This document shows positions 34,201 through 42,454 of a stretch of 42,855 bases of DNA, one piece after another. A model generated the notes under the pieces. That model was not told the DNA's origin. It was given only the letters and a program-made list of their open reading frames with translations, and ran no database searches. Position 1 is the stretch's first letter. Each line of letters opens with the position of its first letter. Origin of the DNA: Clostridia bacterium (GTDB lineage Bacteria > Bacillota > Peptococcia > DRI-13 > UBA5745); contig JAHDPO010000026.1 in the NCBI GenBank assembly GCA_018434325.1, positions 1-42,855 of the forward strand, read 5' to 3'. The translations under genes and the position numbers were made by a program.

Positions 34201-35568
34201 TTAATTGGTCAGGGCATGGATGGGGGCCGGAATTCTGCCGCCCCTGCCGATAAATACGCCGGGATCATACGTATGCAAGGCCATAATGGGCGCCCGGCCC
34301 AGCAGGCCGCCAAACTCCACCTGATCCCCGACCGTTTTTCCCGGTACCGGAATCACCCTGACAGCTGTGGTTTTTTTGTTGATCATGCCGATAGCGGCTT
34401 CGTCGGCAATGATAGCCGACAGCACTTCCGCAGTAGTATTCCCCGGAACGGCAAACATATCTAAGCCGACGGAACAAACGCAAGTCATGGCTTCCAGCTT
34501 ATCCAGGCTCAGCGCCCCTTCGGTCACCGCCCGGATCATGCCGGCATCCTCGCTGACAGGGATGAAAGCCCCCGATAAACCGCCCACATGGGAAGAAGCC
34601 ATGGCGCCGCCTTTTTTGACGGCGTCATTCAGCATAGCCAGGGCCGCTGTGGTGCCGTGGCCCCCGACCCTCTCCAGTCCCATCGCTTCCAGGATATCGG
34701 CCACGCTGTCGCCGATATCCGGCGTAGGGGCCAAAGACAAATCCACGATGCCAAAAGGCACGCCCAGCCGTTTACCGGCTTCCCGGCCTACCAATTCACC
34801 CATCCGGGTGATTTTGAAAGCCGTTCTTTTGATGATAGAGGCCAGCGTACTGAAATCCCATTCCGGATGATTGCGAATGGCGGCCAAAACCACACCGGGG
34901 CCGGACACGCCCACATTGATGACGGTTTCCGGTTCGCCTATGCCATGAAAAGCGCCGGCCATAAAAGGATTATCCTCCGGCACATTGCAGAAAACCACCA
35001 GCTTGGCGCAGCCGAGGGCATCCCGCTCCTTGGTAAGCTCTGCCGCAGCCTTAATAATATGACCCATTTGGGCTACGGCATCCATATTGATGCCGGCTTT
35101 GGTGGTGCCGATATTTACCGAAGAGCAAACACGTTCCGTGACGGCCATGGCCTCGGGAATCGCTTCGATCAATCTGCGGTCGCCATTCGTATAGCCCTTA
35201 TGCACCAAAGCGGAAAAGCCGCCGATAAAATTGACGCCGGTAGCCGCCGCCGCTTTATCCAGGGCCTTGGCCAAATCAACGAAGCTGCCGCCGATGCAGG
35301 ATTCTCCCACCATGGCTATGGGGGTGACGGCAATGCGCTTATTAATAATAGGTATGCCGTATTCCCGTGAGATAGCCTCACCCGTCCCCACTAATTTTTC
35401 TGCTTTGCGGGTTATTTTATCGTAAACCTTCCGGCAGCAGACGGCCATATCCTCATGGGCACAGTCCCTCAGGCTGATCCCCATGGTAATGGTTCTGATA
35501 TCCAGATTCTCCGACTGGACCATCCGAATGGTCTGCATGATTTCTTCTGCTGTATAATTCAAGGCCAT
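34201..35568 (-). CDS. PFL-family protein (DUF711/UPF0210)
   Basis: The protein has 455 residues, typical of UPF0210. It begins [35 protein letters not shown] and contains [20 protein letters not shown] and [20 protein letters not shown]. The fold is related to pyruvate formate-lyase but no glycyl-radical site is evident, and the activity is unknown. The ATG at 35568 has AAGGAG eight bases before it. It is paired with the upstream ACT-domain gene, an arrangement conserved in many bacteria. Confidence 0.95.
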   Translation of the reverse strand: MALNYTAEEIMQTIRMVQSENLDIRTITMGISLRDCAHEDMAVCCRKVYDKITRKAEKLVGTGEAISREYGIPIINKRIAVTPIAMVGESCIGGSFVDLAKALDKAAAATGVNFIGGFSALVHKGYTNGDRRLIEAIPEAMAVTERVCSSVNIGTTKAGINMDAVAQMGHIIKAAAELTKERDALGCAKLVVFCNVPEDNPFMAGAFHGIGEPETVINVGVSGPGVVLAAIRNHPEWDFSTLASIIKRTAFKITRMGELVGREAGKRLGVPFGIVDLSLAPTPDIGDSVADILEAMGLERVGGHGTTAALAMLNDAVKKGGAMASSHVGGLSGAFIPVSEDAGMIRAVTEGALSLDKLEAMTCVCSVGLDMFAVPGNTTAEVLSAIIADEAAIGMINKKTTAVRVIPVPGKTVGDQVEFGGLLGRAPIMALHTYDPGVFIGRGGRIPAPIHALTN

Positions 35569-35597
35569 ATCACTGACTCCTTCTGCATACAATGGAT

Positions 35598-35641
35598 TAT
35601 CACGATTGTGATACTATAACGCATAGGTGGAAAAATTTCGA
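35598..35641 (-). promoter_or_regulatory. Promoter and operator-like palindrome before the PFL gene
   Basis: On the minus strand TCGAAA (35641-35636), 17 bases, TATAGT (35618-35613). Immediately downstream is the palindrome TATCAC-GATT-GTGATA (35598-35613), placed where a repressor would block the start. The -35 is only a moderate match. Confidence 0.45.
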
Positions 35642-35671
35642 CTGTAGAAATTTTTCTATCCTCTGTGCGTT
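35618..35671. other. Long imperfect hairpin between the ACT and PFL genes
   Basis: AACGCA/TGCGTT, AGG/CCT and GAAAAATTTC/GAAATTTTTC form a 54-base stem-loop with a seven-base loop (GACTGTA). No T run follows on either strand. It overlaps the -35 of the predicted PFL promoter, so it may be a processing site or a structured leader in the longer transcript. Confidence 0.6.
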
Positions 35672-35704
35672 TCAACGAGGCGGGGGATATATCCGGCTTT
35701 CTCG

Positions 35705-35983
35705 TTATATTCTGTGCATAAAACGGAAAATATCCTCGTGCTGAGCCTGAATCTGCATGCCGATCTCCTGGCCCAGCTCCGTCAAAATATCCTGAAGCTC
35801 CTGGATGCCAAGATTGCTTTGCGAAATGTCCGCAATCATCATCATCGTAAAAAATTCCTGCAAAATAGTCTGGCTGATATCCAGAATATTTACCTGATTT
35901 TCCGACAAGGTTTTTGCAACTGCTGCAATTATACCTACACGGTCTTTGCCGATGACCGTGACAATAACCCGTTTCGTTTCCAT
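35705..35983 (-). CDS. ACT-domain protein (UPF0237)
   Basis: The protein has 92 residues forming a single ACT domain: RVIVTVIGKDRVGIIAAVAKTLSENQVNILDISQTI, with the second half MMMIADISQSNLGIQELQDIL. Such small proteins probably bind an amino acid and regulate a partner, most likely the PFL protein encoded next. A TTGCAA-N17-TAGTAT promoter is possible upstream, in the region shared with the divergent gene at 36085. Confidence 0.93.
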   Translation of the reverse strand: METKRVIVTVIGKDRVGIIAAVAKTLSENQVNILDISQTILQEFFTMMMIADISQSNLGIQELQDILTELGQEIGMQIQAQHEDIFRFMHRI

Positions 35984-36084
35984 CTCTATTGCCCCCTATT
36001 CGCTAATCATCTTATAATACTAACTTTTCCGCCTGATTTTTGCAAGCATTCATTTCATTAATATGGGAAGGAGCGGCAATAACT

Positions 36085-37113
36085 ATGTTCTTTCGCCAAC
36101 ATCGGCCGGCCCGCAGATTAAGCTTGCGCCTTGGCGCCTTCTTTTGCCTGCTGGCAGCAGCGGCACTGTTGCCCCAAAATTTGCCCACCGGCCTCAATGA
36201 ACCCTCTCTCTCCGTCTTCCGTTTGGCGCCGCCTTTGCTTACGCTGCCGGAGGTGCAGGTCCAAATGCTCTTCAGCGGCCAGGAAAGCCTGCGCCAAGAT
36301 GCTCTGGAGCTTACGGCCAAGGCTTTGGCTGAAAGGCTGAAGCCGGATTTGGTGGGGGAGCGCTGGGATATTCAGGCTATCCGCCTGCCTTTGCAGGCTG
36401 AGGGGCAGCCAAAAGACGCCTTGGTCGCCGTCGCTTTATCTTTGTCACCGGAGCAAGGCTATCTCTGTCTTTTGGAGCCGGGACGCCAAGGCTATACTTT
36501 GTTTTATGCGGAAAAAAATCTCCTGCCTATCAAGCATATAGCCCTATGGCCTTTAGTCTCGGATGCAGCAAAAGGCCTTCCACCTGAGCTGATCTCTCTT
36601 TGGGAAGACCATGATGAAACCATGGGCGCTTTCTCGTCGGTAGAGCGCTTCTCTCTCTGGCTGTGGCACAACAATAAGCTGCAACAGGTCTTTCAAACCA
36701 ACACCCTCTGGCAGTTGTCTTTTCCCCGGGACAAAACCTGGATCACCGCCCGGCAGCAATACAATATCAAAGGCGGCGGCTCTACCCTGGAGGTCGAAGG
36801 CTACCAGGAATATTTTGAAGGAGCTGCCCCAGCCCCCGGGCCAGGCAGTACCGGCGGCCTTACTCCTTTAGCGGATCTTGGCAGATCAATCCATCAGCAA
36901 TATACTTTTTATCCGGCTTACCTGGCCTTTGGCATCGGCGAGGCTGCCTGGCGGCCTAAGGCAGACAGCAACTCCATCCCCGTGCTACTGCTGCAAGACC
37001 TGACCCAGGAATTGGAGGCGCCTTTCTATAGCAGCCAGGACGAGTATTTGGTAAAAACCCGGGACGGCGCCACGGCAGTGGTTCCGGCAAGCCAGCTTAT
37101 AATTCCGCAATAG
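36085..37113 (+). CDS. Unknown exported or membrane-anchored protein
   Basis: The protein has 342 residues. A basic N-terminus (MFFRQHRPARRLSLRLG) is followed by one hydrophobic segment (about 17-30) and a long extracytoplasmic part rich in Leu, Pro and Gln, without cysteines in recognisable pairs and without a known motif. A Pro/Gly stretch (APAPGPGSTGG) lies at about 249-259. The ATG at 36085 is 11 bases after AAGGAG; the longer frame begins at TTG without a ribosome site. It diverges from the ACT gene. I do not recognise the family. Confidence 0.7.
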   Translation: MFFRQHRPARRLSLRLGAFFCLLAAAALLPQNLPTGLNEPSLSVFRLAPPLLTLPEVQVQMLFSGQESLRQDALELTAKALAERLKPDLVGERWDIQAIRLPLQAEGQPKDALVAVALSLSPEQGYLCLLEPGRQGYTLFYAEKNLLPIKHIALWPLVSDAAKGLPPELISLWEDHDETMGAFSSVERFSLWLWHNNKLQQVFQTNTLWQLSFPRDKTWITARQQYNIKGGGSTLEVEGYQEYFEGAAPAPGPGSTGGLTPLADLGRSIHQQYTFYPAYLAFGIGEAAWRPKADSNSIPVLLLQDLTQELEAPFYSSQDEYLVKTRDGATAVVPASQLIIPQ

Positions 37114-37130
37114 GAAGAAGCCGCTCGAAT

Positions 37131-37238
37131 GGCTGACCAGATGGCTGATTAGTCTGTCGATCAGGTGGCTGACTAGGCTGTTGATTAGACGCTGATCAGG
37201 TCGTTGACTAGACGGCTGATTAGGTCGTTGACCGGTTA
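37131..37238. repeat. Minisatellite: nine degenerate 12-bp units
   Basis: Nine consecutive 12-base units follow the pattern GGCTGAYTAGGY (for example GGCTGACCAGAT, GGCTGATTAGTC, GGCTGACTAGGC, GTTGACTAGACG), with a one-base phase shift after the fifth. It fills the space between two convergent genes. In one frame it would encode a four-residue repeat interrupted by TAG where other units have CAG. Confidence 0.8.
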
Positions 37239-37254
37239 CTACCCGACCACCTTC

Positions 37255-37935
37255 TCATAATTCGACGCTTTCTTCTGGCCCAAGAACGCGGCCGGCCAGA
37301 CCTTGCTTGCCTAATTCAGCGACAAAAGCGTGAGGATCTTGGCGGATTATCGGAAAGGTATTGTAATGCATAGGGATAGTCAAAGCTGCACCGATCATTG
37401 CGGCGGCAGCTAAGGCATCGATGGGATCCATCGTATAATTGCCGCCGATAGGCAAGAGGGCGCAATCAATCCTGGCTCTCCGGCTGAGATTAGCCATATC
37501 GCCGAAAATCCCGGTATCTCCGGCATGATAGACCACTTTGCCCCCTATTTCCAGCACATAGCCGCAGGCCAGGCCTCCATAAAGGGTCTGGCCATTATCT
37601 TTTATATAAGAACCATGGAAGGCCTGAACCATTGTGCAGCGGCCAAAAGGAAAAACCATGCTGCCCATGTACATGGCGTGGCTTTGAGCCCCTTTATCCT
37701 CACACCAATTGGCCAGCTCCGTAGGCGCTATGATCAGCGCCTGATTGGCGGCGGCCAATTCCAGAGCATCACCTAAATGATCGCTGTGGCCGTGAGTCAG
37801 CAGGATGTGGCTGGGATGGCAATCCTCAGCCTTGATTTTGGCCAGGGGATTGCCGCTGAGAAAAGGATCGATGATCAGATGAAAATCGCCGCTAATCAAG
37901 CTGAAAGCCGCATGACCGTGATAAATGAGTCTCAT
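37255..37935 (-). CDS. UPF0173 metal-dependent hydrolase (YtkL-like, metallo-beta-lactamase fold)
   Basis: The protein has 226 residues. It starts MRLIYHGHAAFSL and carries the metal-binding LLTHGHSDHLGDALELAA, then KVVYHAGDTGIFGDM and PMHYNTFPIIRQDP. This matches the UPF0173 family at full length. The substrate is unknown. The ATG at 37935 is seven bases after GAGGAG; the open frame continues upstream only through the repeat element and is rejected. Confidence 0.95.
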   Translation of the reverse strand: MRLIYHGHAAFSLISGDFHLIIDPFLSGNPLAKIKAEDCHPSHILLTHGHSDHLGDALELAAANQALIIAPTELANWCEDKGAQSHAMYMGSMVFPFGRCTMVQAFHGSYIKDNGQTLYGGLACGYVLEIGGKVVYHAGDTGIFGDMANLSRRARIDCALLPIGGNYTMDPIDALAAAAMIGAALTIPMHYNTFPIIRQDPHAFVAELGKQGLAGRVLGPEESVEL

Positions 37936-37970
37936 TAAAATTCTCCTCTCTGTGGGGCCACTGAAAATGC

Positions 37971-38105
37971 GCAAAATTTCAAGTTTAAAGTGTCGGGGAA
38001 ACATTTCGGTGGCTGTATTTGGCTGCGCTTGGTTATATCTAGTGTATCGTCAAGATGATAGGCCCCATTTTAGCTAAGCCACACACTTTAAACCTGCAAT
38101 TTTGC
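37971..38105. repeat. 135-bp element with 23-bp inverted repeats (MITE-like), copy B
   Basis: The arms 37971-37993 and 38083-38105 are inverted repeats with two mismatches and each differs from the copy A arm (25933-26077) at one base. The inside is related to copy A in reverse orientation. Outside the right arm CAAAAGGCTGA is shared with the fragment near position 148-159. It fills the 301-base gap upstream of the UPF0173 gene; only its ribosome site lies between. Confidence 0.72.
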
Positions 38106-38236
38106 TCAAAAGGCTGAGACTTGACCGACTTTTTTCAGCGGCCTCCCTCTCCATCGCTTTTTATCTACAGTATACTGCGGAAGCTATTTATATGGCACGC
38201 GACGTAAATTTCACAATAGCCCATCCACATATTATT

Positions 38237-39220
38237 CTACTTTAACTTTTTTATAGCTTTTATATTGAGTTCAACACCATTAGTTTCTAAAATTTTTTGA
38301 GTTGTTGTGTTAAGAACTAAGGATTCAGTATCAACGCCTTGAGCGCCGATTACCCAATAACGCTGTTGATCTTGATGTATAACCGCATATCTGCCTTCAA
38401 TAATAGGAAAAGCTTTCTTTTGCCGGGCTTCCCATAAGCCGGCAACATATATACCCGCAACATATAGAAAAATCATTATTATAACCTGAGTTGTTGCGAT
38501 GTCTACAAGTGGATTTCTTTGAGAAGATGCTATTTCCTTTTTTACTTTTTCTAAATCCGCTTCTTTATTTGTCAACTTAGTTTGCACTTTAATTTTTTTT
38601 CTTTTTCTACTACTTCCATAAATATAGGAGGCAGTAGTTATTTCTAAAATTAAAAAGCATAATAAAGCAACAGCCCATTCAATTTTTGAGTAGGAAATCA
38701 ACTTTCCAGACGTTTGGAGAGTCAACAAAAGAATATTTACTATCCCAGTTAAAACTAAAACTTTTAGGAGAATTGTTAAAAATTTTATGATATCCGAAAA
38801 AAGAAATTTGATTCTCTGTGAAATGGTTGTCTTGCCTATTATCTTTGCCGCTTTACTAAGATTGTGCTGACGAACCAGAACTTCTATTGCAAGGTAGACA
38901 AGCGAAATAGCAATTGTCCAACCTATAAAAAAGATAATATTTATCAAAAATCCTAAAAAGCCCTGATTTGATGAATATCCCACTCCATCTATAGGTACAG
39001 AAAAAACTGATAGATATCCCCTAAGATATATATAACCAAGAATCTTAATAAGAAGAGAACCTATGGTAATTACGAAGGTTATAAGAGCAATCTTGGTTGA
39101 AGTATCTTTGCTGAAGAACTTAATGATTTTGCTATTCAGCAGTTGCTCCCAATATTTATTCTCAATATCGTCAAAGAGGCTATCTTTTGCTTCTAGATCG
39201 GATAAATTCTTATCAATCAT
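38237..39220 (-). CDS. Unknown multi-pass membrane protein, AT-rich
   Basis: The protein has 327 residues with six or so hydrophobic segments (about 43-68, 88-112, 143-170, 182-202, 248-265). A Lys/Glu-rich segment predicted as coiled coil (about 205-240) precedes the last helix, and a soluble C-terminal domain of about 60 residues follows (GRYAVIHQDQQRYWVIGAQG). The DNA is visibly richer in A+T and in Ile/Lys codons than all neighbours, which suggests recent acquisition. The start is preceded by AAAGGTGG. No family recognised. Confidence 0.75.
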   Translation of the reverse strand: MIDKNLSDLEAKDSLFDDIENKYWEQLLNSKIIKFFSKDTSTKIALITFVITIGSLLIKILGYIYLRGYLSVFSVPIDGVGYSSNQGFLGFLINIIFFIGWTIAISLVYLAIEVLVRQHNLSKAAKIIGKTTISQRIKFLFSDIIKFLTILLKVLVLTGIVNILLLTLQTSGKLISYSKIEWAVALLCFLILEITTASYIYGSSRKRKKIKVQTKLTNKEADLEKVKKEIASSQRNPLVDIATTQVIIMIFLYVAGIYVAGLWEARQKKAFPIIEGRYAVIHQDQQRYWVIGAQGVDTESLVLNTTTQKILETNGVELNIKAIKKLK

Positions 39221-39278
39221 GTAATCGCACCACCTTTTAGACAGCAGTCCATATTATAATTCCGGCCAATCAGCATAA

Positions 39279-40517
39279 TCACGACATTGCCCGTTCCATA
39301 ATCTCCTTGATAATCGTAGTTTTAGCATCCGCATAGTCTTGTACGTTGCGCCAAACATGCCGGGCAAGCTCACGTTTAATGCGGGCATAGTTTTCCCGGT
39401 CGGCGTCATGGGTCCGCAGCCAGTCCCGGAAGCTCAGCATTCGTTTGATCTCAGATGCTCCCTCGCTGAATACGTGTAGATTGACGTCGGTATCAGGGCC
39501 TTTCAGCATGCGATGCTGGAACCAATCCGGTTCTCGTATCCGCAGCGCATAACCGGCTGTCTCCAAATCCGGAACATAAGCCTGCTCCTCCGAAGAGTCC
39601 GCTACAACCAGCAGTATATCTATGATTGGCTTAGCACATAATCCCGGCACTGAGGTTGAGCCCACATGCTCAAGCTGCAATGCTCTGCTGCCAAGTATAG
39701 AACGGATCCGCTTGGCTTCCCTGTCGAACAAATCCGGCCAATGAGGATCGTACTCCATAAGGGTGATCGTGGCGTTATGGGGTTTTCGCTCACCTACTGT
39801 AACACGCTTAAGATAATCATCACTTGACGATGAGACATTGCAATCATTCTCATTCGGTTTTTTCCTGGGAATCCCTATGCCGGCTAAATGCCGAAATCTG
39901 GCCTGCGAGGGCAAATCATCCCGCAGCTCCTTTGGCGCAAAAGCCTTGTCGAATTCTTTACCAGCCGATTCATCCACATGATAAACAGCATCCTCGACAA
40001 ATCTTCCCTCTATATTTGACAAAGCTCCGGCCACTAACTCCAATGCTTGTAATGCAGGGCTGAACATATCATCAGCCGTTCCGATTTTAAAAGTCTCGGC
40101 GGCCACAAAGCCAAATCTGCAATAATATAAGGGATCCCCATAGATTAGGATAGCTTTGTATCCAAGCCCTTTGGCTGCATTTTTCGTAAACTCGATGAGG
40201 GCGCCGCCAATGCCCCTGCCCTGAAACCGTGGCAAAACGGAAAGGGGGCCAAATGAAATCATTTCATGAGATTTGCCGTTATCATCTAATATGATCGCTT
40301 TGGTGTAAACAATATTACCAACGATTTCTCCGCCGACCTCTGCAACCATATCCAGTTCGGGAATGAAAGAATCGCTACTTCTCATCACATGGAGCAGATA
40401 ATGTTCATCACAGCCCGGCACATGACGGTTCCAAAAGGCCTCTCTGGTTAACTCTTCAACGGCTCGATAGTCTTCCGGCTGTTCTTTCCGCAATACGATA
40501 TCCATTTTATTGGACAT
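39279..40517 (-). CDS. Fusion protein: GNAT N-acetyltransferase + GrpB (UPF0157) nucleotidyltransferase-like domain
   Basis: The protein has 412 residues. The N-terminal domain (about 6-165) is a GNAT acetyltransferase with the acetyl-CoA loop LPRFQGRGIGGALIEF and LIYGDPLYYCRFGF. A hydrophilic link (about 195-240) leads to the C-terminal GrpB domain (about 245-410) with EHVGSTSVPGLCAKPIIDI and DVNLHVFSEGASEIKRML. Both domains occur singly as accessory enzymes in Bacillota. The substrate of neither is known. The ATG at 40517 has GAGGTG upstream; a GTG three codons earlier is possible. Confidence 0.88.
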   Translation of the reverse strand: MSNKMDIVLRKEQPEDYRAVEELTREAFWNRHVPGCDEHYLLHVMRSSDSFIPELDMVAEVGGEIVGNIVYTKAIILDDNGKSHEMISFGPLSVLPRFQGRGIGGALIEFTKNAAKGLGYKAILIYGDPLYYCRFGFVAAETFKIGTADDMFSPALQALELVAGALSNIEGRFVEDAVYHVDESAGKEFDKAFAPKELRDDLPSQARFRHLAGIGIPRKKPNENDCNVSSSSDDYLKRVTVGERKPHNATITLMEYDPHWPDLFDREAKRIRSILGSRALQLEHVGSTSVPGLCAKPIIDILLVVADSSEEQAYVPDLETAGYALRIREPDWFQHRMLKGPDTDVNLHVFSEGASEIKRMLSFRDWLRTHDADRENYARIKRELARHVWRNVQDYADAKTTIIKEIMERAMS

Positions 40518-40588
40518 ATCCTTCACCTCATGTCAGATTCGCTGCCAAGATCGATGTTCTCAGAGCCACCTGTAATAGTAGCACACAC

Positions 40589-42145
40589 CTCGGTGTAAAA
40601 TAGATGTAGGATAAAAAAAATAAACAAGAGGCAGCAAAATGTGGTTTAATAAAGTCGCAAAACCATTAAAACACCAAAGGAGGCTGCCCCTTGTGAGAAC
40701 CATTGTACAGGAAATCATGGAGCAATTCCAGCAGAAAATTTTTCGTTTTTTCCAAGGTGATGGGGTAAGGCTAGCGGAAGCAGAAAGCCAACTGTCTCAA
40801 GCCGCAAAAGAGTTTACGGTGGAGATGCTGCAAGCCTATGTCCAACAGTTGTCGGTAAACCTGGAAGAGGATCGTCAGGGGCGTCGAAAAGCAGGTTTAG
40901 TCATTGAGCGCAAACGAGAGGAGAGGCGTCTGCTGACCCAGTTGGGGGAGATCTGTTTTCGGCGGGATTACTATTGGGATAAACATAAACAGTGTTACCG
41001 CTATCCGGTGGATGAAGCCTTGGGGATCGAAAAAGGGATGAGAATTAGCAACAGCCTGGGCTTAGCCTTGGCAGGCGGGGCGGCAGAAATGTCTTACGAC
41101 AAAAGCAGCCGCTATGTTGGGGAAGGCAAAGTCAGCCGGCAGACGGTGATGAATCGGCTGAGAGACTGTCAGGCCAAAGAGGCAATCGCTGGGGAGAAAC
41201 GCTGGGTGGCAGCGCTGCATATTGACGCCGATGAAGATCATGTAACGATGCAAGGTGGCAAAACCAGCGTCCTTCCCTTGATCAGTATTTACGAAGGCAT
41301 CGGGAGCAAGGGGAAACGGCGGTATTGCAAGGAAGTGTTTCATCTGAGCGAATATGGGTTGAGCGGGGATGAATTATGGGAGAAAGTGCTTAGCGTCATG
41401 GAGAGCCGTTACGAGCTGGAGGACACCGTGATCTATCTGCACGGTGATGGGGCCCCTTGGATCAAAACAGGCTTGGAATGGCTGCCCAACTGCCGGTTTG
41501 TGTTGGATAAATACCACAAGAACAAAGCGATCAAAAAGATGTGTGCCGGCCTTGATCAGGGAAGCCTCCGTCAGAGCGTGGAGGGGGCCTTGCGCAGCAG
41601 TCTGGCCCAGGGAAATGAGGAATGCTTCCGGGACATTACGGAAAGCCTGTGTAAGGAAAATCGGAAACGAGAAAAGAATATCCGGGAAGCGGCAAACTAT
41701 TTGCATAACCACCGGGAAGCAATCGCCATATGCTTACAGGAGCAAGAGGCTAACAATGGGGGGTGCACAGAGCCCCATGTGAGTCATATTTTATCCAGCC
41801 GGCTGTCCAGCCGTCCCCTTGCCTGGAGTAAGAAAACGCTGGTTTGTCTGGCCCCGATTCTTGCGGCCAGAGGTGAGCTGGAGAAAAAGAAGGCAACACC
41901 GCCCGTAAAGGATCCCGTGCTGAAGAAGGCTGCGGCAAAAGCGAAGAAGGTCTTTCAGCCGAAATACACCTTGGGCCTGGTTGAGCCGGATGCCATAGGA
42001 GCGTTGACGGCGATTAACCTGGGCAAAAAGACGCCTGCTTTTTCTGCCGTCTATTCTTTTTCCCGCTAGCCTCCGATAGAGGTACCATTCTACCCTCATT
42101 TTGCAGCCTAATTTATTTTTTCTCCTACAACAACTTGACACGGAC
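40589..42145 (+). mobile_element. Complete ISLre2-like insertion sequence, 1557 bp
   Basis: Imperfect terminal inverted repeats are visible: reading inward from 40589 and from 42145 (reversed), 23 of the first 30 bases agree, including the blocks TGTAGGA and AAAAAA. The 9-bp sequence AGCACACAC occurs directly outside both ends (40580-40588 and 42146-42154), which is a target-site duplication. A single transposase gene fills the element. A 9-bp duplication fits what I recall for ISLre2. The right end lies 16 bases before the -35 of the antitoxin promoter. Confidence 0.9.
40693..42069 (+). CDS. ISLre2-family transposase (UPF0236)
   Basis: The protein has 458 residues. It matches the UPF0236/ISLre2 transposase family: RKREERRLLTQLGEICFRRDYY, then SRYVGEGKVSRQTVMNRL, and acidic residues in LHIDADEDHVTMQ and VIYLHGDGAPWIKTGLEWLP that may belong to the catalytic DDE set. 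I start at the GTG at 40693, nine bases after AAAGGAGG; the open frame begins 18 codons earlier. The frame is intact, so the element may be active. Confidence 0.92.
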   Translation: MRTIVQEIMEQFQQKIFRFFQGDGVRLAEAESQLSQAAKEFTVEMLQAYVQQLSVNLEEDRQGRRKAGLVIERKREERRLLTQLGEICFRRDYYWDKHKQCYRYPVDEALGIEKGMRISNSLGLALAGGAAEMSYDKSSRYVGEGKVSRQTVMNRLRDCQAKEAIAGEKRWVAALHIDADEDHVTMQGGKTSVLPLISIYEGIGSKGKRRYCKEVFHLSEYGLSGDELWEKVLSVMESRYELEDTVIYLHGDGAPWIKTGLEWLPNCRFVLDKYHKNKAIKKMCAGLDQGSLRQSVEGALRSSLAQGNEECFRDITESLCKENRKREKNIREAANYLHNHREAIAICLQEQEANNGGCTEPHVSHILSSRLSSRPLAWSKKTLVCLAPILAARGELEKKKATPPVKDPVLKKAAAKAKKVFQPKYTLGLVEPDAIGALTAINLGKKTPAFSAVYSFSR

Positions 42146-42161
42146 AGCACACACATTCTTT

Positions 42162-42190
42162 TTGACAACTGTATAAAATATAGTTATAAT
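42162..42190 (+). promoter_or_regulatory. Consensus SigA promoter of the antitoxin-like RNA
   Basis: TTGACA (42162-42167), 17 bases, TATAAT (42185-42190): a perfect match to consensus. Transcription would begin near 42197. Confidence 0.85.
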
Positions 42191-42196
42191 GGAAGC

Positions 42197-42287
42197 ATAA
42201 AAAGGGCGTTACCGGTAGACGGTTAACCCCTTGGTTTGGCTAAGAGATAGCCGATGCTCTGGGCAGAGGGCGGCTATCTCTTTTTAT
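42197..42287 (+). ncRNA. Antitoxin-like antisense RNA, about 90 nt
   Basis: A short transcript between a perfect promoter and a strong terminator, with no open frame. Its 3' end runs through the terminator and over the last codons of the minus-strand toxin gene, so it would be complementary to the toxin message there. Its 5' part contains the palindromes TACCGGTA and GGTTAACC and nearly repeats the 5' end of the toxin message. This is the layout of a type I antitoxin. Confidence 0.65.
42244..42285. terminator. Terminator shared by the two convergent transcripts
   Basis: GAGATAGCCG (42244-42253) pairs with CGGCTATCTC (42271-42280); the loop holds a further CTCT/AGAG pair. TTTTT follows on the plus strand. 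The toxin stop codon (42276-42274) lies in the right arm. The T run on the minus-strand side is weak. Confidence 0.85.
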
Positions 42288-42363
42288 TTGCCTGTATGAA
42301 CAAGGCAATAACGCCAATGATAACAAGACAAAACTGAAATAGCTCTGTGTATGTCACATTCAT
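42274..42363 (-). CDS. 29-residue membrane peptide, holin-like type I toxin
   Basis: The frame starts ATG at 42363 after a strong AAAGGGGGG and ends TAG at 42276-42274. The peptide begins MNVTYTELFQF, has one hydrophobic stretch (about residues 9-23, FQFCLVIIGVIALFI) and ends in a charged tail NKKR. Length and layout match the small 'putative holin-like toxin' peptides of Bacillota (TxpA/BsrG/Fst-like). In the leader, CCCTCC (42393-42388) can pair with the GGGGGG of the ribosome site and could hide it. The gene is too short for normal gene finding. Toxicity is an inference. Confidence 0.72.
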   Translation of the reverse strand: MNVTYTELFQFCLVIIGVIALFIQANKKR

Positions 42364-42454
42364 AAGCAGCCCCCCTTTCTATAGATTGGAGGGCAAAGAG
42401 TCACCCTCCATCGGAGGGATTAACCGCCTACCGTAAACTGGTAACGCTTTTTAT

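Larger units (their letters stand above)
42199..42452. repeat. Inverted repeat bounding the toxin-antitoxin-like locus
   Basis: The left arm (42199-42230) and the reversed right arm (42452-42416) share two blocks. The first is AAAAAG..CGTTACC; the second is CGGTAG-CGGTTAA-CCC, with 16 of 18 bases equal. Six bases (AGTTTA) separate the blocks on the toxin side only. These are the first transcribed bases of both RNAs. Confidence 0.75.

Noticed and set aside
37131-37238. Repeat array considered as CRISPR
   Set aside because: Units are 12 bp and directly adjacent with no spacers, and no cas genes are near.
42199-42452. Inverted arms of the toxin-antitoxin-like locus read as a plain MITE
   Set aside because: Each arm coincides with the start of a transcript from a good promoter, and a coding frame with a strong ribosome site and a shared terminator lies between; no target duplication flanks it.
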